64,000 nucleotides of DNA from Agrostemma githago (Eukaryota > Streptophyta > Magnoliopsida > Caryophyllales > Caryophyllaceae). The position numbers and the translations under genes are program-made. Of the stretch, positions 11,046 through 22,018 are shown piece by piece. A model generated the notes under the pieces. It saw nothing but the letters and a program-made list of their open reading frames with translations. It was not told where the DNA came from and did not search any database. Positions within the stretch are counted from its first letter, which is position 1. Each line of letters opens with the position of its first letter. The DNA lies in assembly GCA_958450325.1 (NCBI GenBank), contig OY288245.1:65459441-65523440 (forward strand), read 5' to 3'.

Positions 11046-12384
11046 GAACGTACCGTATGTCCAAGAGAGAAGTAACATCTACTGGTTACTCTTGGTGCTT
11101 TTTTTTCGTACACCAGCTGGTTCAACAGCCTACACCAGTAGTCAATGACGTTATTCATCATCTGCAGGCCAGGCTCGAGCGTCTGCATGTCGCTCCTCGC
11201 TATACAGTCGTAATCTGTGAACTCGACCAGCATTTCGCTGTAGAGCAAACAAAGTCCCGATTAGCACATGCATTTAAAAAACGACACGAGCAGCACAATA
11301 AATACGTACCCCGACGGACGTGGCGTTGAGTGGTCAAAGACGTAGTCGATTACATCTTTCCGTTCGTGCAGGATATCCCAAAAGATGACAATATTGGAGC
11401 ATATGAATCCAGAGATTACAAATTGCCCCCTCAATATTTTCCCACAGTCCAACGTGCAGCCCAAATTATCTGGAATCGTTTCCATGCATTCAAATGCCAC
11501 GTCGGAGTGGAAGATGTACCGATGATGTAGTTCCCTGGGGTGCGTCCTGGTCCCTGAGCCCTCGCTTGTCTGCTGATCATCGTTCGTGACGATTACCGCC
11601 GTTGCAGGCGTGGTGGCAACAGCGTCCGCTACAGACCAGCCTGCTTTGTTCAGTTCCTTCTCAAGACTGTAACTCACTGTCGCATCGGGCGGAGTCGGCA
11701 TTACATCACGCGTTCCCTCCACATTGAAAGCCGATCGTGCGTCAGTTGTCTCCCCCGCTGCTTGCCGTAGAGCCAACATTACGGTCGGACTCCCGTCAAC
11801 TGAACCCTGCACATCGTCCTCAGCGGCATCATCCTCTTCAACGCTGATTTCTTCAGCGGCATCATCCTCTTCAAAGTCTCCCTTGCAGAAACCCGGTGTC
11901 ACGATGCCACCATCAAAAGTGCCCTCATCATCGTTTCCATATCCCTCTGTCCCGTCACCATATCCCACACAGAAATCTGTTTCCTCAATTTCTTCTTCCG
12001 TGTATCCAGAGTCACACATGTCTTGCACAACTTGGTTTATCAGATTATAGGCTTCAGCATCGAGGTGTGCCTCGCCCTCAACGACGGGGGCGTTCTCGGT
12101 AGTCTGCTTCAACTGGCCGGCCAACGAAGTGACTTGATCGACATACCGGAGGACATCTGGATCTTCCCAGAATTGTTGGGAGGACGGGTCTTGACTTGGA
12201 ACTGCGTTGTTCCTCGTCGATATTTCTCTTACTTTAATGGCAGCCTGCTCACAGAAACCGCAAAAGGCTAGCGCACACCTCCGGAAATTCATGAAAAAAC
12301 GCCGGTCGTCCTATAATTCAGTTGAAGTCAAATCATTAGTGTGAAGCTCAGTGGTGTTGAGGCTGGCAGTGTGAGTATGACTAA

Positions 12385-12600
12385 GCACGTAATTGTGTGA
12401 TTATACGGAATAAAGTGTGTGACTGTATAGCATAAAGTGTGCGACTATACAGTTTGTAGCGTGTGACTGTGCACGTTATAGTACTGACTGGACAACGTAA
12501 TGTGTGTGTCTATACAGGTAATAGTGTGTGACTCTAGAGCTAATAGTATGTGACTATACAGCCAATAGTATGTGACTATACATCAGGATGAGTGTGATCA
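12385..12600. repeat. Same minisatellite in a second Ulp1 intron
   Basis: About nine units of the same consensus, in the same orientation relative to the gene, within the 413-bp intron 12311-12723. Confidence 0.88.
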
Positions 12601-14094
12601 TAGCAGTTTTATGAATCGTATATGCTTTTATAAACATAGGTAAGGCTGTCAGATTAACTCGTTTAACGGACAAAGAGTTGATGATTTATTGATGATTTAT
12701 AGAGTGGCTGGGAGATCACTTACGTTAACCTCCTCGATGTCTTCCAACTGATTGTCTCTCTTAATCCCTGCCATTATTCTTTTGGGACTAGAGTGCTGGT
12801 TGTCAGAGGGCATCGTTATAGCGGGGGCGCCCTCACTGCCTGTTGTCCCACATGTACGTGGGTACGACACCTTCGAACGTAGCTGATTTCCTAGCGACCC
12901 TGTCTCCAGTTCCCCAGCGAGACGATCGCATATTCTCCGTGCATCCCAATGTGCGATAAATGGTATGTCGCATCTGCAACTCTCGCTATGGAAATCGTAG
13001 CGCTGGAAGTACGCAATCATTAGAATGGGGATGCATCCCCGGAGGTATTTGAGGACTTTGTTGGGGTCACGCGTCCCCTTACCCGCCCGTACCAGATCGT
13101 GCAGGACAAAGCTACACAAGTCCTGTTCCCGAATCAAGTCCACGTCCTCCACTGCGGCCAGCAGACTTAGGTCCAGTGAGTTGTTCGTAGTAGGCGCGAG
13201 GAAGGATGACAACGCGAACAACACAAACCTGCGGACAAAGTCGTCGTTAGCGGTTTTGGTTACCATCAACTGTTCGTGCACCCTCCCTAATGTTATTGGC
13301 TTGCTGCTGTCCACCACACCGAAGTCTTTCCTCCAGGTACTCTTTAACCTGATCACGTCAGGTGAGTCTGTCCCTTTCTTGTTGATGGTTGGGATTACTT
13401 TCAGCGGATGAGGGCCCAAAGGTAGCTGGAGGCAGTCGTGGATGTCGTACTTTGACATCATGAATGCCTCCTGGCGTGAGGCACGAAAAATATGGGACCC
13501 GTCAGAAAATGCAAGGAGGAACATAACCGCGTGCTCAATGGGTACCGATTCAAGCCTCAGATCCAACAGCCCGCCGAATCCAACAGCACGCACCCTCTCT
13601 TTCTGATCATTCGATAATTGCCCAATTAACTGGTGCAACCGCTTGGGCCTACAGTGAATATCGGGCTGACCCTGTCGGCGGTCTCCCCCTCTCCTCCTCC
13701 GAGACACACACACGTATGTGAGGTCGGCCGGTGTATCAGATTTGACCCTCCTCTTTTTTTTGGCCTGCTTTCCTCAACACTTTCTGTCTCACCCACATCC
13801 AGATCGGCGACCGGTGTATCAAAAGTCACCCTTTTTTTTTCTTTTGTCTGCCTTCGTCAACGATTTCTGTCCCTCCCACATCCGTCTCGGCAACGATGTG
13901 GTCCCCCGATATATCTTCAACAGACTTTACAACAGTCTTCTTCTTATTTTTTTTCTTCTTACCCAAATTTTGGTCCACAACCAATCTATCATCAATTACA
14001 TTTTCGCAGACCGATGTCTCTGCCATGGCCTTCTTCTTACTGATCTTCGCTTGAACTTTCTTCTTCGCACCCGACTTTCTGTTGCAATAATAAC

Positions 14095-14620
14095 ATGTGT
14101 AATGAGTGTGATTTTACAGTAAAAAGAGAGCGACTCTGCAACATAACTAATGTGACTGTATAACCAATTCTGTATGACTGTATAACCAACTCTGTATGAC
14201 TTTACAACTCTGTGACTATACAACATAAAGCGTGTGACTTTGCATCATAACAAGTGCGACTGTGTAGATTCAAAGGTGTGATTGTACATCATTCTGTTAC
14301 TTCACAACAAAATGTAACGAGTGCGACTATGTACCCTCAAACAGGTGACTGTATAACCAATTCTATATGACTGTATAACCAACTCCGTATGACTTTACAA
14401 CTCTGTGACTATACAATATAAAGCGTGTGACTTTGCATCATAACAAGTGCGACTGTGTAGATTCAAAGGTGTGATTGTACATCATTCTGTTACTTCCCAA
14501 CAAAATGTAACGAGTGTGACTATGTATCTTCAAACGGGTGACTGTATACGCAACTCTGTATGACTGTACAACCAACTCTGTATGACTATTCAAATGTTAA
14601 TTTTATTTCTTCCCAAACAC
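14095..14620. repeat. Same minisatellite with a ~190-bp higher-order duplication in the first intron
   Basis: About twenty units. The block 14155-14340 is repeated with few changes at 14345-14530 (both contain 'ataaagcgtgtgactttgcatc' and 'ggtgtgattgtacatcattctg'). It lies upstream of the first well-supported exon, in the putative first intron 14079-15103. Confidence 0.9.
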
Positions 14621-15455
14621 CAAGTCTGTGACTATAAGACTGCTTTTACGTAAGCTTCAACATGGAAGCATGCAAAACTTCAACAAAAAACTGTCTACTC
14701 GATGGCACATGCATACTTACAATGACGACTATGGGAACTTCAACAAAGAAATAAAGACTTCATCTTTCGCTCTATAAATACAACTACTGTACAACTACGA
14801 CCCCTTCAACTCAAAATTAGGGTTATAACTAGAGGAATAACGATTAATCAAGAATAAAAACTGTATGAATATTAGTCGTCAGAGAAAAAAATTCATCTTC
14901 GACTCTATAACTACAACTACTGTACAACTACAACAACTTCAACTCAAAATTAGGGTTATCGTGTTGGAAAAATGCTCTTTCAACATTTTTTATGGTTCAT
15001 GCATGCCGGAGTTCTTGACCACATTTTAGGGTTCGTGAAAAAGGAATAAAAAAGGGTTGAACAAAAGGAAAATCGGAGGTCGAAAATCGAACATTCAACA
15101 TACCTTTGTAGCATCACCGGAATTTTAGGCATTATCGGAGATGGAGAAGCTGCGGAAATGGAGATGGGTTTTTTTTAGAGAGAGGAAGAGAGCGGTGTGT
15201 GATTAGGTAGTAAAATGAGTGGGGAATGGGGAAGTGTAATGGCTTTGGGCGGGAGAATAGAGAGGAGGGAAATTAATTGGGGTGTAGGTTGAGAAGGCTA
15301 TTGACTGGTGATGGGGTTGATGGGTGATGGCTCTCCCGCAGCTTGTCAGTCCCGCATCACCTTTTTTTTATACAATCTAAACCCATCCATCCACCGTCCA
15401 TATTAAACTAAATGGATGGGGGGGATTAACACTAAGGGAGAGTTGGAGAGTTAGT

Positions 15456-15513
15456 AACTCCCTTGATTCCCCCCCTATATATATATATATATAGAAAAGG
15501 GATCAAGGGAGTT
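15456..15513. repeat. Short inverted repeat flanking a TA run
   Basis: AACTCCCTTGATTCC (15456-15470) and GGATCAAGGGAGTT (15500-15513) are inverted copies around a (TA)n run at 15476-15493. This may be where the 5' ends of two head-to-head elements meet, because Ulp1-type sequence runs left and similar intron repeats run right. Confidence 0.6.
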
Positions 15514-15882
15514 TGGTGAAAAGTGGGAAGTTGGAAAGTTGTGTTTTTGGCCCTTGATCTTGGGTTGAGTGGATGACTTAGATGAATGATGTGTAAAACA
15601 AAAAAAAGAAAAAAAAAAAGGAAAGGAGACAGCAAACTGACAAGCAGCAGTGGAGAGAGGTAAGCAACTCTCCCCTCAATCACACTTCGCAGCAGTGGAA
15701 AGAGGGGAGCATCCTCTCCTCAATCAAACTCTTCCTTCTTCATTACTTCCCTCCTCTCCTTTTCAATTCATTTCCCTCATTCAATTCATCTCTCCCTAAC
15801 AAAACTCCATCAAATAAGCTCTATTAATAACTCCGACCATACTCCGTCAACAACTCCGATCATACTTCGTTTTTAACCCAAA

Positions 15883-15905
15883 ATGACGGATAATTATATA
15901 CCAAG
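15883..15905 (+). other. Possible first exon of a second, plus-strand Ulp1-type element
   Basis: A short ATG-led stretch ends CCAAG before GTATGTT, a good donor. The tentative first exon of the minus-strand gene ends in nearly the same way (CAAAG then GTATGTT). The sequence after it contains the same minisatellite in the same sense relative to this strand (16115-16530). No further exons are recognisable before 17336, so this would be only a 5' fragment. Confidence 0.3.
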
Positions 15906-16114
15906 GTATGTTTATGCATAAACTTTGATCATCTTCATTTTTTTTAGCTTCTTCTTCATCCTCATCTTCATCTTCGATCATCTTCGTCTTCTTAAAACTT
16001 CTTTTTATTTTTCGTATCTATTTTTTTTTTGGTATTTATAAAATTATTCATCTTCATTATCTAAAAAAAAGAACAACTTCATCTTTAAGATGAAGTTTGA
16101 AGATGAAGTTATTC

Positions 16115-16530
16115 CGTATAGTCACAAATATTGAGGTGTACAATTGCGTGATATAAGTTGCACAGTCACACATGTTGATGTGTACAATCACACGCTATAA
16201 GGCGTACAGTCACACACTTTATGTTGTACAGTCACACACTTTATTCCATTCCGTATAGTCACAAATATTGAGGGGTACAATCGCGTGATATAAGTTGCAC
16301 AGTCACACATGTTGATGTGTACAATCACACGCTATAAGGCGTACAGTCACACACTTTAGGTTGTATAGTCACACTCATTATATTGTATAGTCACACTCAT
16401 TATATTGTAGAATCACACAAATTCTTACAGTGATTAGTGTATGTAATCATCTTTGCTAATGATGATTAAAGTATAAATAAGTACGATTATAATTTAGTTG
16501 TATAATCACAGAGATTATGTTGTACAGTGA
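16115..16530. repeat. Inverted copy of the minisatellite (TGTACAGTCACAC)
   Basis: About fifteen units in the opposite orientation to those in the Ulp1 introns, with a ~135-bp higher-order duplication (16115-16245 and 16250-16375, each with 'ttgcacagtcacacatgttgatgtg'). It faces the 14095-14620 array at a distance of 1.5 kb. Confidence 0.9.
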
Positions 16531-17336
16531 TTATCTTGCTCCTAAATTATGCAAAGGATGTGAAATAGTTTAAGTGAATGGACAATTCTGTCCAATTAAT
16601 GAGAGAGCCCACATCAGGTTTGCTGGTGTTATCTTTAAGTAAAGTAGGATTCTAAGTATTGCTGGAAACTAAAATAAAATAAAATTAATGTTCTTGGTTG
16701 ATTTAAAAACTACTCTGTAATTAATAAGATAGATTAAAGATTCGGGTTCTAGGTCGTTAGGGGACGCGGTAAACTTAGGAATGACGGGTCCCCAAATTTC
16801 AAAAAAATGTGGAAAAAAAATTCGTCATTGGCAGTGGCGTGTTTGTGATAGCAACACACTAATGTTCGTGGTGGGCCAATTCTTCACCCGTTTTGTTTTG
16901 TAAGCTTTTGGAAGGGAAAAAAATTTGTGTAAACAACTAAACACGTCACTCACAGTGGTCGGGTCTGTTAAAAAAATTGTTTTATACACGACTCTCATTT
17001 TATCTTTCTCGGTTTCCTTATTGCAATTCCGATCTCATTTTCATCTTTCTCCACTCTTTCTTCCCAAAAAAATCTTATCTTTTCAAGCCCTCCAACCACA
17101 AACATCTATGTTTCAAATTTTCACAAATGTCTATTACATAGATAAAATATCGTCATATGTGAGTTTAAGAAACTAAAAAAAACTAAAGGCTATGGGCCTG
17201 GGGTGATATTTGAAAAAAATATAAAATGTCGTCATGCATAAGTTTAAGAAATTAACCTCATAAAAAACTTGGCATGAGAGGTGGTGTTTAAGAAACTAAA
17301 AACTAACATGAGTTTATAATAACGGTGGACGCGTTC
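16531..17336. other. Unassigned AT-rich stretch left of the Sirevirus
   Basis: No gene recognised. There is a short imperfect direct repeat ('gtcgtcatgcataagtttaagaaa' near 17226 against 'atcgtcatatgtgagtttaagaaa' near 17148). Confidence 0.4.
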
Positions 17337-19867
17337 TGTTGGGTTTGTTGATGATGATAATGCCTATTTAACTTGTGCTATAGTTTAATCTTGATAGGTT
17401 AATCGTCATTAGTGAGATAATTATCAAATATGCTAATTCAAGAATGATGATATCAAGACAAGCCAAATTTACCCAAGATAAAGATCAAGAACTTCAAGAA
17501 AAGAGAATAGAATCGAGTCTAAGTCCATAGTCACTAAGAATGGCAAAGTGTGTGTTTTTCGGTACAGCAGTATGTAACAGTCGGACTGACTGTTACATCG
17601 TTCGACAGCTCTTATTGATTCAAAAAGATTTTGATTTCAAAAGTTAAATCTTTAGAAAAATCTTCTTACAAATTTAAATTGACTTTGAAAAAATCTGATT
17701 TCTTTAAGAAAAAGGGATGGTTTGGTTTCTTGTAAAACAATGCACCTCTTCTCCAAGGTTTTCCAAAAATGGTTCTTCACTTTTGAAAGTGAACTTGAAT
17801 TGTTTCTTCTTTCAAGTATCACCTTTCAAGTAAACACCTTCTCTTCAGTTTTGGTAAACCTTAAGCATGCTTCCCTTTCTTTTTGAAAAAGCTTTCTTTT
17901 TTAACAAAGTCAAAGGTTTCCTTTTAATCTTGGGTTATTTAACAACAATAATACCAACTATAGGGCATCTTCCCAAAATAATATCAATTTTAATAAATCT
18001 GAGAATAATACGTATTATTGGTGTAGTTAAACAAGAGTAGTATAGGTGACCGGTTACCTGTAGAACCCTTCCACCTTCCTTTTTCAACTTTAATTTTATT
18101 TAACGGCAATAATACCAACTATAGACCGTCTTCCAAAAATAATTCCAATTTTAATAAATTATAGAATAATACGTATTTTGGAGTAGTTAAACCAGAGTAG
18201 TATAGATGTTCAGTTAGCTGTAGAACCCGTTCACCTTCCTTTTTCGCCTTTAATTTATTTCATATTACTTCACTCTTTTTCACCTACTCAGTGTACGGGC
18301 CATTAAACGTCATTCATGTCATCTATCTTCCTTTTTTTTCAAGTCTTCAACCTCACCAAATCTAGCTAACAACACAATTCTACACCAAAATCAACAAGTT
18401 AATCTAAACGAAACGTATAGAAAAAAAACTGAAGAAGGATGAAGGGTAATGGAGAGAGAGGATGAAGGAGAGACGTAAGGAGGAGTAGACCTGATAAAAA
18501 TTACCCGACTCGATACCCGAATTGAAGACTTGATTTTGACCCGTAATTCGAATTGACCCGAGCTAACTTGAAACCGACTCGACTATTATTACAGAAAATA
18601 AGTCGATATCCCTGAAAAAGATGAAAACAACAAACCCGAGGATGACTCGAACCCAAAATTATCCGACCCGACCCGAAGTCAACCCGATTATTATAATACG
18701 AATGTGACCTGACCCGAATCTAACCCGACACGATTCACCCGTTATCCAGGTCTAAGTAGGAGGATGGAGGATAAGTAGCAGGTTAAATATTGATTAGGTG
18801 ACCTGCTGTTGCAGGTTATATAGTAACTTATAATACTCTTGTTTAACTAGTTCAATAATACGTATTATTCTCAGATTTATTGAAATTGGTATTATTTTGG
18901 GAAGACGCCCTATAGTTGATATTATTGTCGTTAAATAACCCTTTAATCTTTGGATTTTTCAATGAGGCACATTCTTTTACCCATTTCCACATCTACTATA
19001 AAAGAAACTCATTTGCCTCATTTATTTCTCAAGGCTTTCAAACTAAAACTTCATTTATTGCATTTTGTTTTCGAAGGTTTTTATCTTAAAAACATTTTGC
19101 AAATTATTTTCAAAAGAGAAAGTCTTCAGTAATTTCAAAGTCAAAGTCGAACACACTGTCACACAGAATCACACACACTCTTGTCTAACTTGGTTTTCAA
19201 TTGTAATCTTTGTAACTTTCTAAGTTATTAAGAGTCGTAGCCGGAGTAGGCTATTGGTCGTGACCGGAGTAGATCATTGGTGAGTTAGAGACGGAGTAGT
19301 CTTGTAAACTCAAATTGTAACCGGAGTAGGTTGTTGGTCGTAACCGGAGTAGGTTATGGGTCGCTTTTCATTGTAAGGGTCTTTTGATTTCGGAGTAGAT
19401 TTCTAAAGAAAAGCAATAAGAAAAGTATTGGACGTAGGCCCTTAGAGTGTTGGCCGAACCATTTCAAAAATATCGTGTTTTATCGTGTTCTTTATTTTTC
19501 CGCTGCATCTTTCGATAAAAGCATGTTATTTTGTTTTTCTTTTATTTGCTCAAGCTTCAAACTTAGTTTTAGTTGTGCTATTTCTTTTCATGCAACAGTC
19601 GCCCAAACTATGACATTCGTCTGTAGCTTCTCATTCTGCTAAGCGAATCGAATACAGTCTGACAACAGTCGCTCATACCGTGGCTTTGTTCTGTAGCCGT
19701 ACTACAGTCTGACTGTCCGTTGTATGTTAAGTCTAGTACTTCTTCACATAATTGTATTCTACTTCCACTCAACTTACTTTAATCAATAAAGATTAAGTTG
19801 AATTTTTAAAAGGTACCTAATTCACCCCCTCCCCCTCTTAGGTACTTAGGGATTCATAAACTCTTCA
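17337..19867 (+). repeat. 5' LTR of the Sirevirus, with a nested MULE
   Basis: It starts TGTTGGGTTTG and ends ACTCTTCA before the primer site. Gross length is 2531 bp, about 1.5 kb after removing the MULE and its duplicated target site. It contains a perfect hairpin at 17574-17596 (GTAACAGTC, five-base loop, GACTGTTAC). Repeated gagtagrttgttggtcgt-like phrases occur at 19230-19360, and several CAGTC/GACTG motifs at 19597-19725. A 'caccccctccccctctta' run lies near 19823. Confidence 0.75.
17932..18941. mobile_element. MULE-type TIR transposon (family M), copy 1
   Basis: Ends GGGTTATTTAAC...GTTAAATAACCC with inverted repeats of about 110 bp, bounded by a perfect 9-bp target duplication TTTAATCTT (17923-17931 and 18942-18950). 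A 9-bp duplication is diagnostic of the Mutator superfamily. At the left end the TIR is repeated once in direct orientation (about 18105-18215). The interior is rich in ACCCGAC/GACCCGA motifs (18505-18745). There is no coding capacity, so it is non-autonomous. A second copy is at 52417-53441. Confidence 0.92.
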
Positions 19868-19869
19868 AT

Positions 19870-19881
19870 TGGTATCAGAAC
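19870..19881 (+). other. Primer binding site (Met-tRNA type)
   Basis: TGGTATCAGAAC two bases after the LTR end. It matches the common plant copia primer site TGGTATCAGAGC except for one base. Confidence 0.8.
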
Positions 19882-19927
19882 CTAGTACTCTTTTAAAGGC
19901 TAATTACCTAGCGTTTGATTCCTCAAT

Positions 19928-20990
19928 ATGGATTCTGCTAAACACTCCAAGATCCCGGTCTTTACCGGTGAGAATTTTGGTTGGTGGAAGCTAAAAATGG
20001 AACACTATATCAAAAGTATCGATTATCAATGTTGGAAAATTATTAAAGAGGGTCCAATTGAAATCAAAGTGTCTAGTGCCGATGGCAAGTCTACCGAACT
20101 TAAAGATGAGTCTAAATATGATGAAGATGACTTTAAAATTGTTGAGAAAAATTCTAAGGCTATGTCAATCCTCCAAAGGTGTGTCGGTGAGGAAGAAGTG
20201 AGTCGTATAAGTGGATGTCCTATGGCTAAGGAGATTTGGGACTCCCTCGTGCTTGCTTATGAGGGTACGTCTCAAGTAAAAAAATACCGTATTGACCTTC
20301 TCATGCAACAATATGAAATGTTTCACATGTCAAAAGACGAGTCCATAAATAGCTTATCGAGTCGTTTTTCTTGTATCATTAATGAGCTTAAAAGTCTAGG
20401 AAGAGATTTCGAGTCCGAAGACATCATTCGAAAAATCCTTCGTAGTCTAACCGATAAATGGCAACCAAAGGTCACGGCCATAGAGGAAGTTAAAGATTTA
20501 TTCGCCTTGACTCTTCATGAACTAATGGGATTACTAATGGCTCACGAACTAAACCTCGTGAAGCATTTTAGTGACAACCAACGGGGAAAGAGTCTTGCTC
20601 TCAAGTCCGCCTCAAGTGATGAGGATGAGGACGAAGAGGAAGGATTTGCCATGTTCACTAGGAACATTGTTGGTATGGTAAATGGTCAAGGAAATCGTAA
20701 GTTTAACAACAATTTCAATAAGAAACGATTCCCTAAGAAACGACCTAGCTCAACCATAGGATGTTTTAAATGTGGTTATAAAACTCATCAAATCAAATAA
20801 TGTCCTAAATGGAATGATATTCACTCTAAAGATAAACGTGATAAAGCTAAAAGGGAATTTAAAAGTAAAGTCATGTCCGCTATTTGGGGAATGTCCGATT
20901 TGGAAGAAGACGACGAACCCAAGGATGAGGAGTTAGATGCTAATGTGTGTGTCACTACTAAGGTCAATAACTCCAAAGTTGAACATCTTA
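19928..20990 (+). pseudogene. Sirevirus gag
   Basis: ATG 19928 opens 290 codons to a stop at 20798-20800. The start has the copia gag (UBN2-type) signature: FTGENFGWWKLKMEHYI, then ...IWDSLVLAYEGTSQVKKYRIDLLMQQYEMF. The last residues are the first half of a zinc knuckle (CFKCGYKTHQIK), and the stop falls where the final Cys region should follow. The same frame then continues (20873 on) in acidic sequence before a frameshift near 20985. Gag forms the capsid in the cytoplasm and binds RNA through the knuckle. Confidence 0.85.
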
Positions 20991-20991
20991 G

Positions 20992-22005
20992 GTGTTCATG
21001 GCCAATCCCGATGACTCAGATTCCGACTCCGATAATCAGGTACAAAGACTTAAGGCTAAAGTTAGAACTTATTCCAAAGAAAAAGTTTGCAAGTTGCTTG
21101 ATAGTCTTTTTGATAAGTGTCGTTCTCAAACTAAAAGGTCTCTTGCTATGCAAGAAGAAATTGAGGAAATTGCAATTGAGAATGTCCAACTTAAAGAAAT
21201 ACTTAAAGCAACAGACAGTGTGACTGTTACTGATGAAGTTAAAAACGAGCTGAAAAATTTGAGAAAGGTCAACAAAGAATTGTCAAAAGAGTTGTTTGAT
21301 CTAAAATTTTTCACAACCCAACCTACTGTTCCCGATGAGTCTCCTAACCCCCAAACTATTGAATTGACCAAAGAGAATGAACGTCTCAAGGTCGATCTCG
21401 ATGTGACTAAAGAAGAGTTGAGGAAACTCCAAAAGAAACTTGTTAGTAATGGTACTTTAGAGTCTAGATCTTCAAGTGCTAGAATTTTCTACTTAGAGGC
21501 GTGTAATCTCAACCTTAAATGCTTGCGTCAATTCGAAGCTAAGTGTATCACATCCGAACAATTGCTCAAACAAAAAATTAAGGAAAATGAGAGTCTCACT
21601 CACTCTATTCAAGACACTATTAATGAACTTGTTGAAGCTAGAAGAGCCCACAAAACTTGGGAAGGAAGTCAAAATGTGCTAAATTTTCTTACTAATCAAG
21701 ACAACTTGTGTCGTGAAAAAGAGGGGCTTGGGTTCAAATGAAATAGACGTCATGATTGTAAAATTCACAACTCCAACCCCACTAAAAGAGATTTTAGGAA
21801 AAGAAAATATGTAGCACTTCCCGAGTACAACATTTGTCATCATTGTGGTAAAACCGGTCATTTTCTCAATGCTTGTGAGAAAAGGGATCAAAGTATTGAT
21901 CGTGGTATTAAAGTGACTAACAAGACATGGGAACGAAGGGAATTAATTAAGGATGCTTTAACTAAGGGACTCAAATCCATTTGGTTTCCTAAACTCTCCT
22001 CTTAA
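20992..22005 (+). pseudogene. Sirevirus coiled-coil region and second zinc knuckle
   Basis: A frame shifted from gag encodes an acidic Asp/Ser start and then long heptad-rich, Lys/Glu/Leu-rich helices (21040-21740), characteristic of Sirevirus gag extensions. There is a stop at 21739-21741. The same frame then shows a CCHC knuckle (CHHCGKTGHFLNAC, near 21835-21876) and ends at a stop near 22003-22005. The knuckle and helices are probably part of the original gag-pol polyprotein. Confidence 0.75.
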
Positions 22006-22018
22006 TTTCGTGTAGGGC

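Larger units (their letters stand above)
9994..15132 (-). pseudogene. Ulp1/SENP-type cysteine protease gene (MULE-carried type), truncated by Athila-B
   Basis: A minus-strand multi-exon gene. Exons supported by frame and splice signals: 14078(approximate)-12724, 12310-11310, 11237-11054, 10767-10645, 10560-10414, and 10328 to the break at 9994. A tentative 29-bp first exon is at 15132-15104. Phases join cleanly across all these junctions. The C-terminal part is a C48 peptidase: His in GHYSCACINF, Asp in EYLDNR, Gln in PLSWQ, nucleophile Cys in NDCGVYLMIH. The N-terminal part (13713-12724) has the LIGQLSNDQKERVRAVGFGGLLDL opening seen in many plant transposon-linked Ulp1 proteins. The middle exon is very acidic. 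Breaks: frameshifts at T-runs 13754-13761 and 13832-13840, and loss of the C-terminus at the Athila insertion. Family role is SUMO deconjugation; here the protein is probably transposon-borne. No MULE transposase is visible. Confidence 0.75.
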
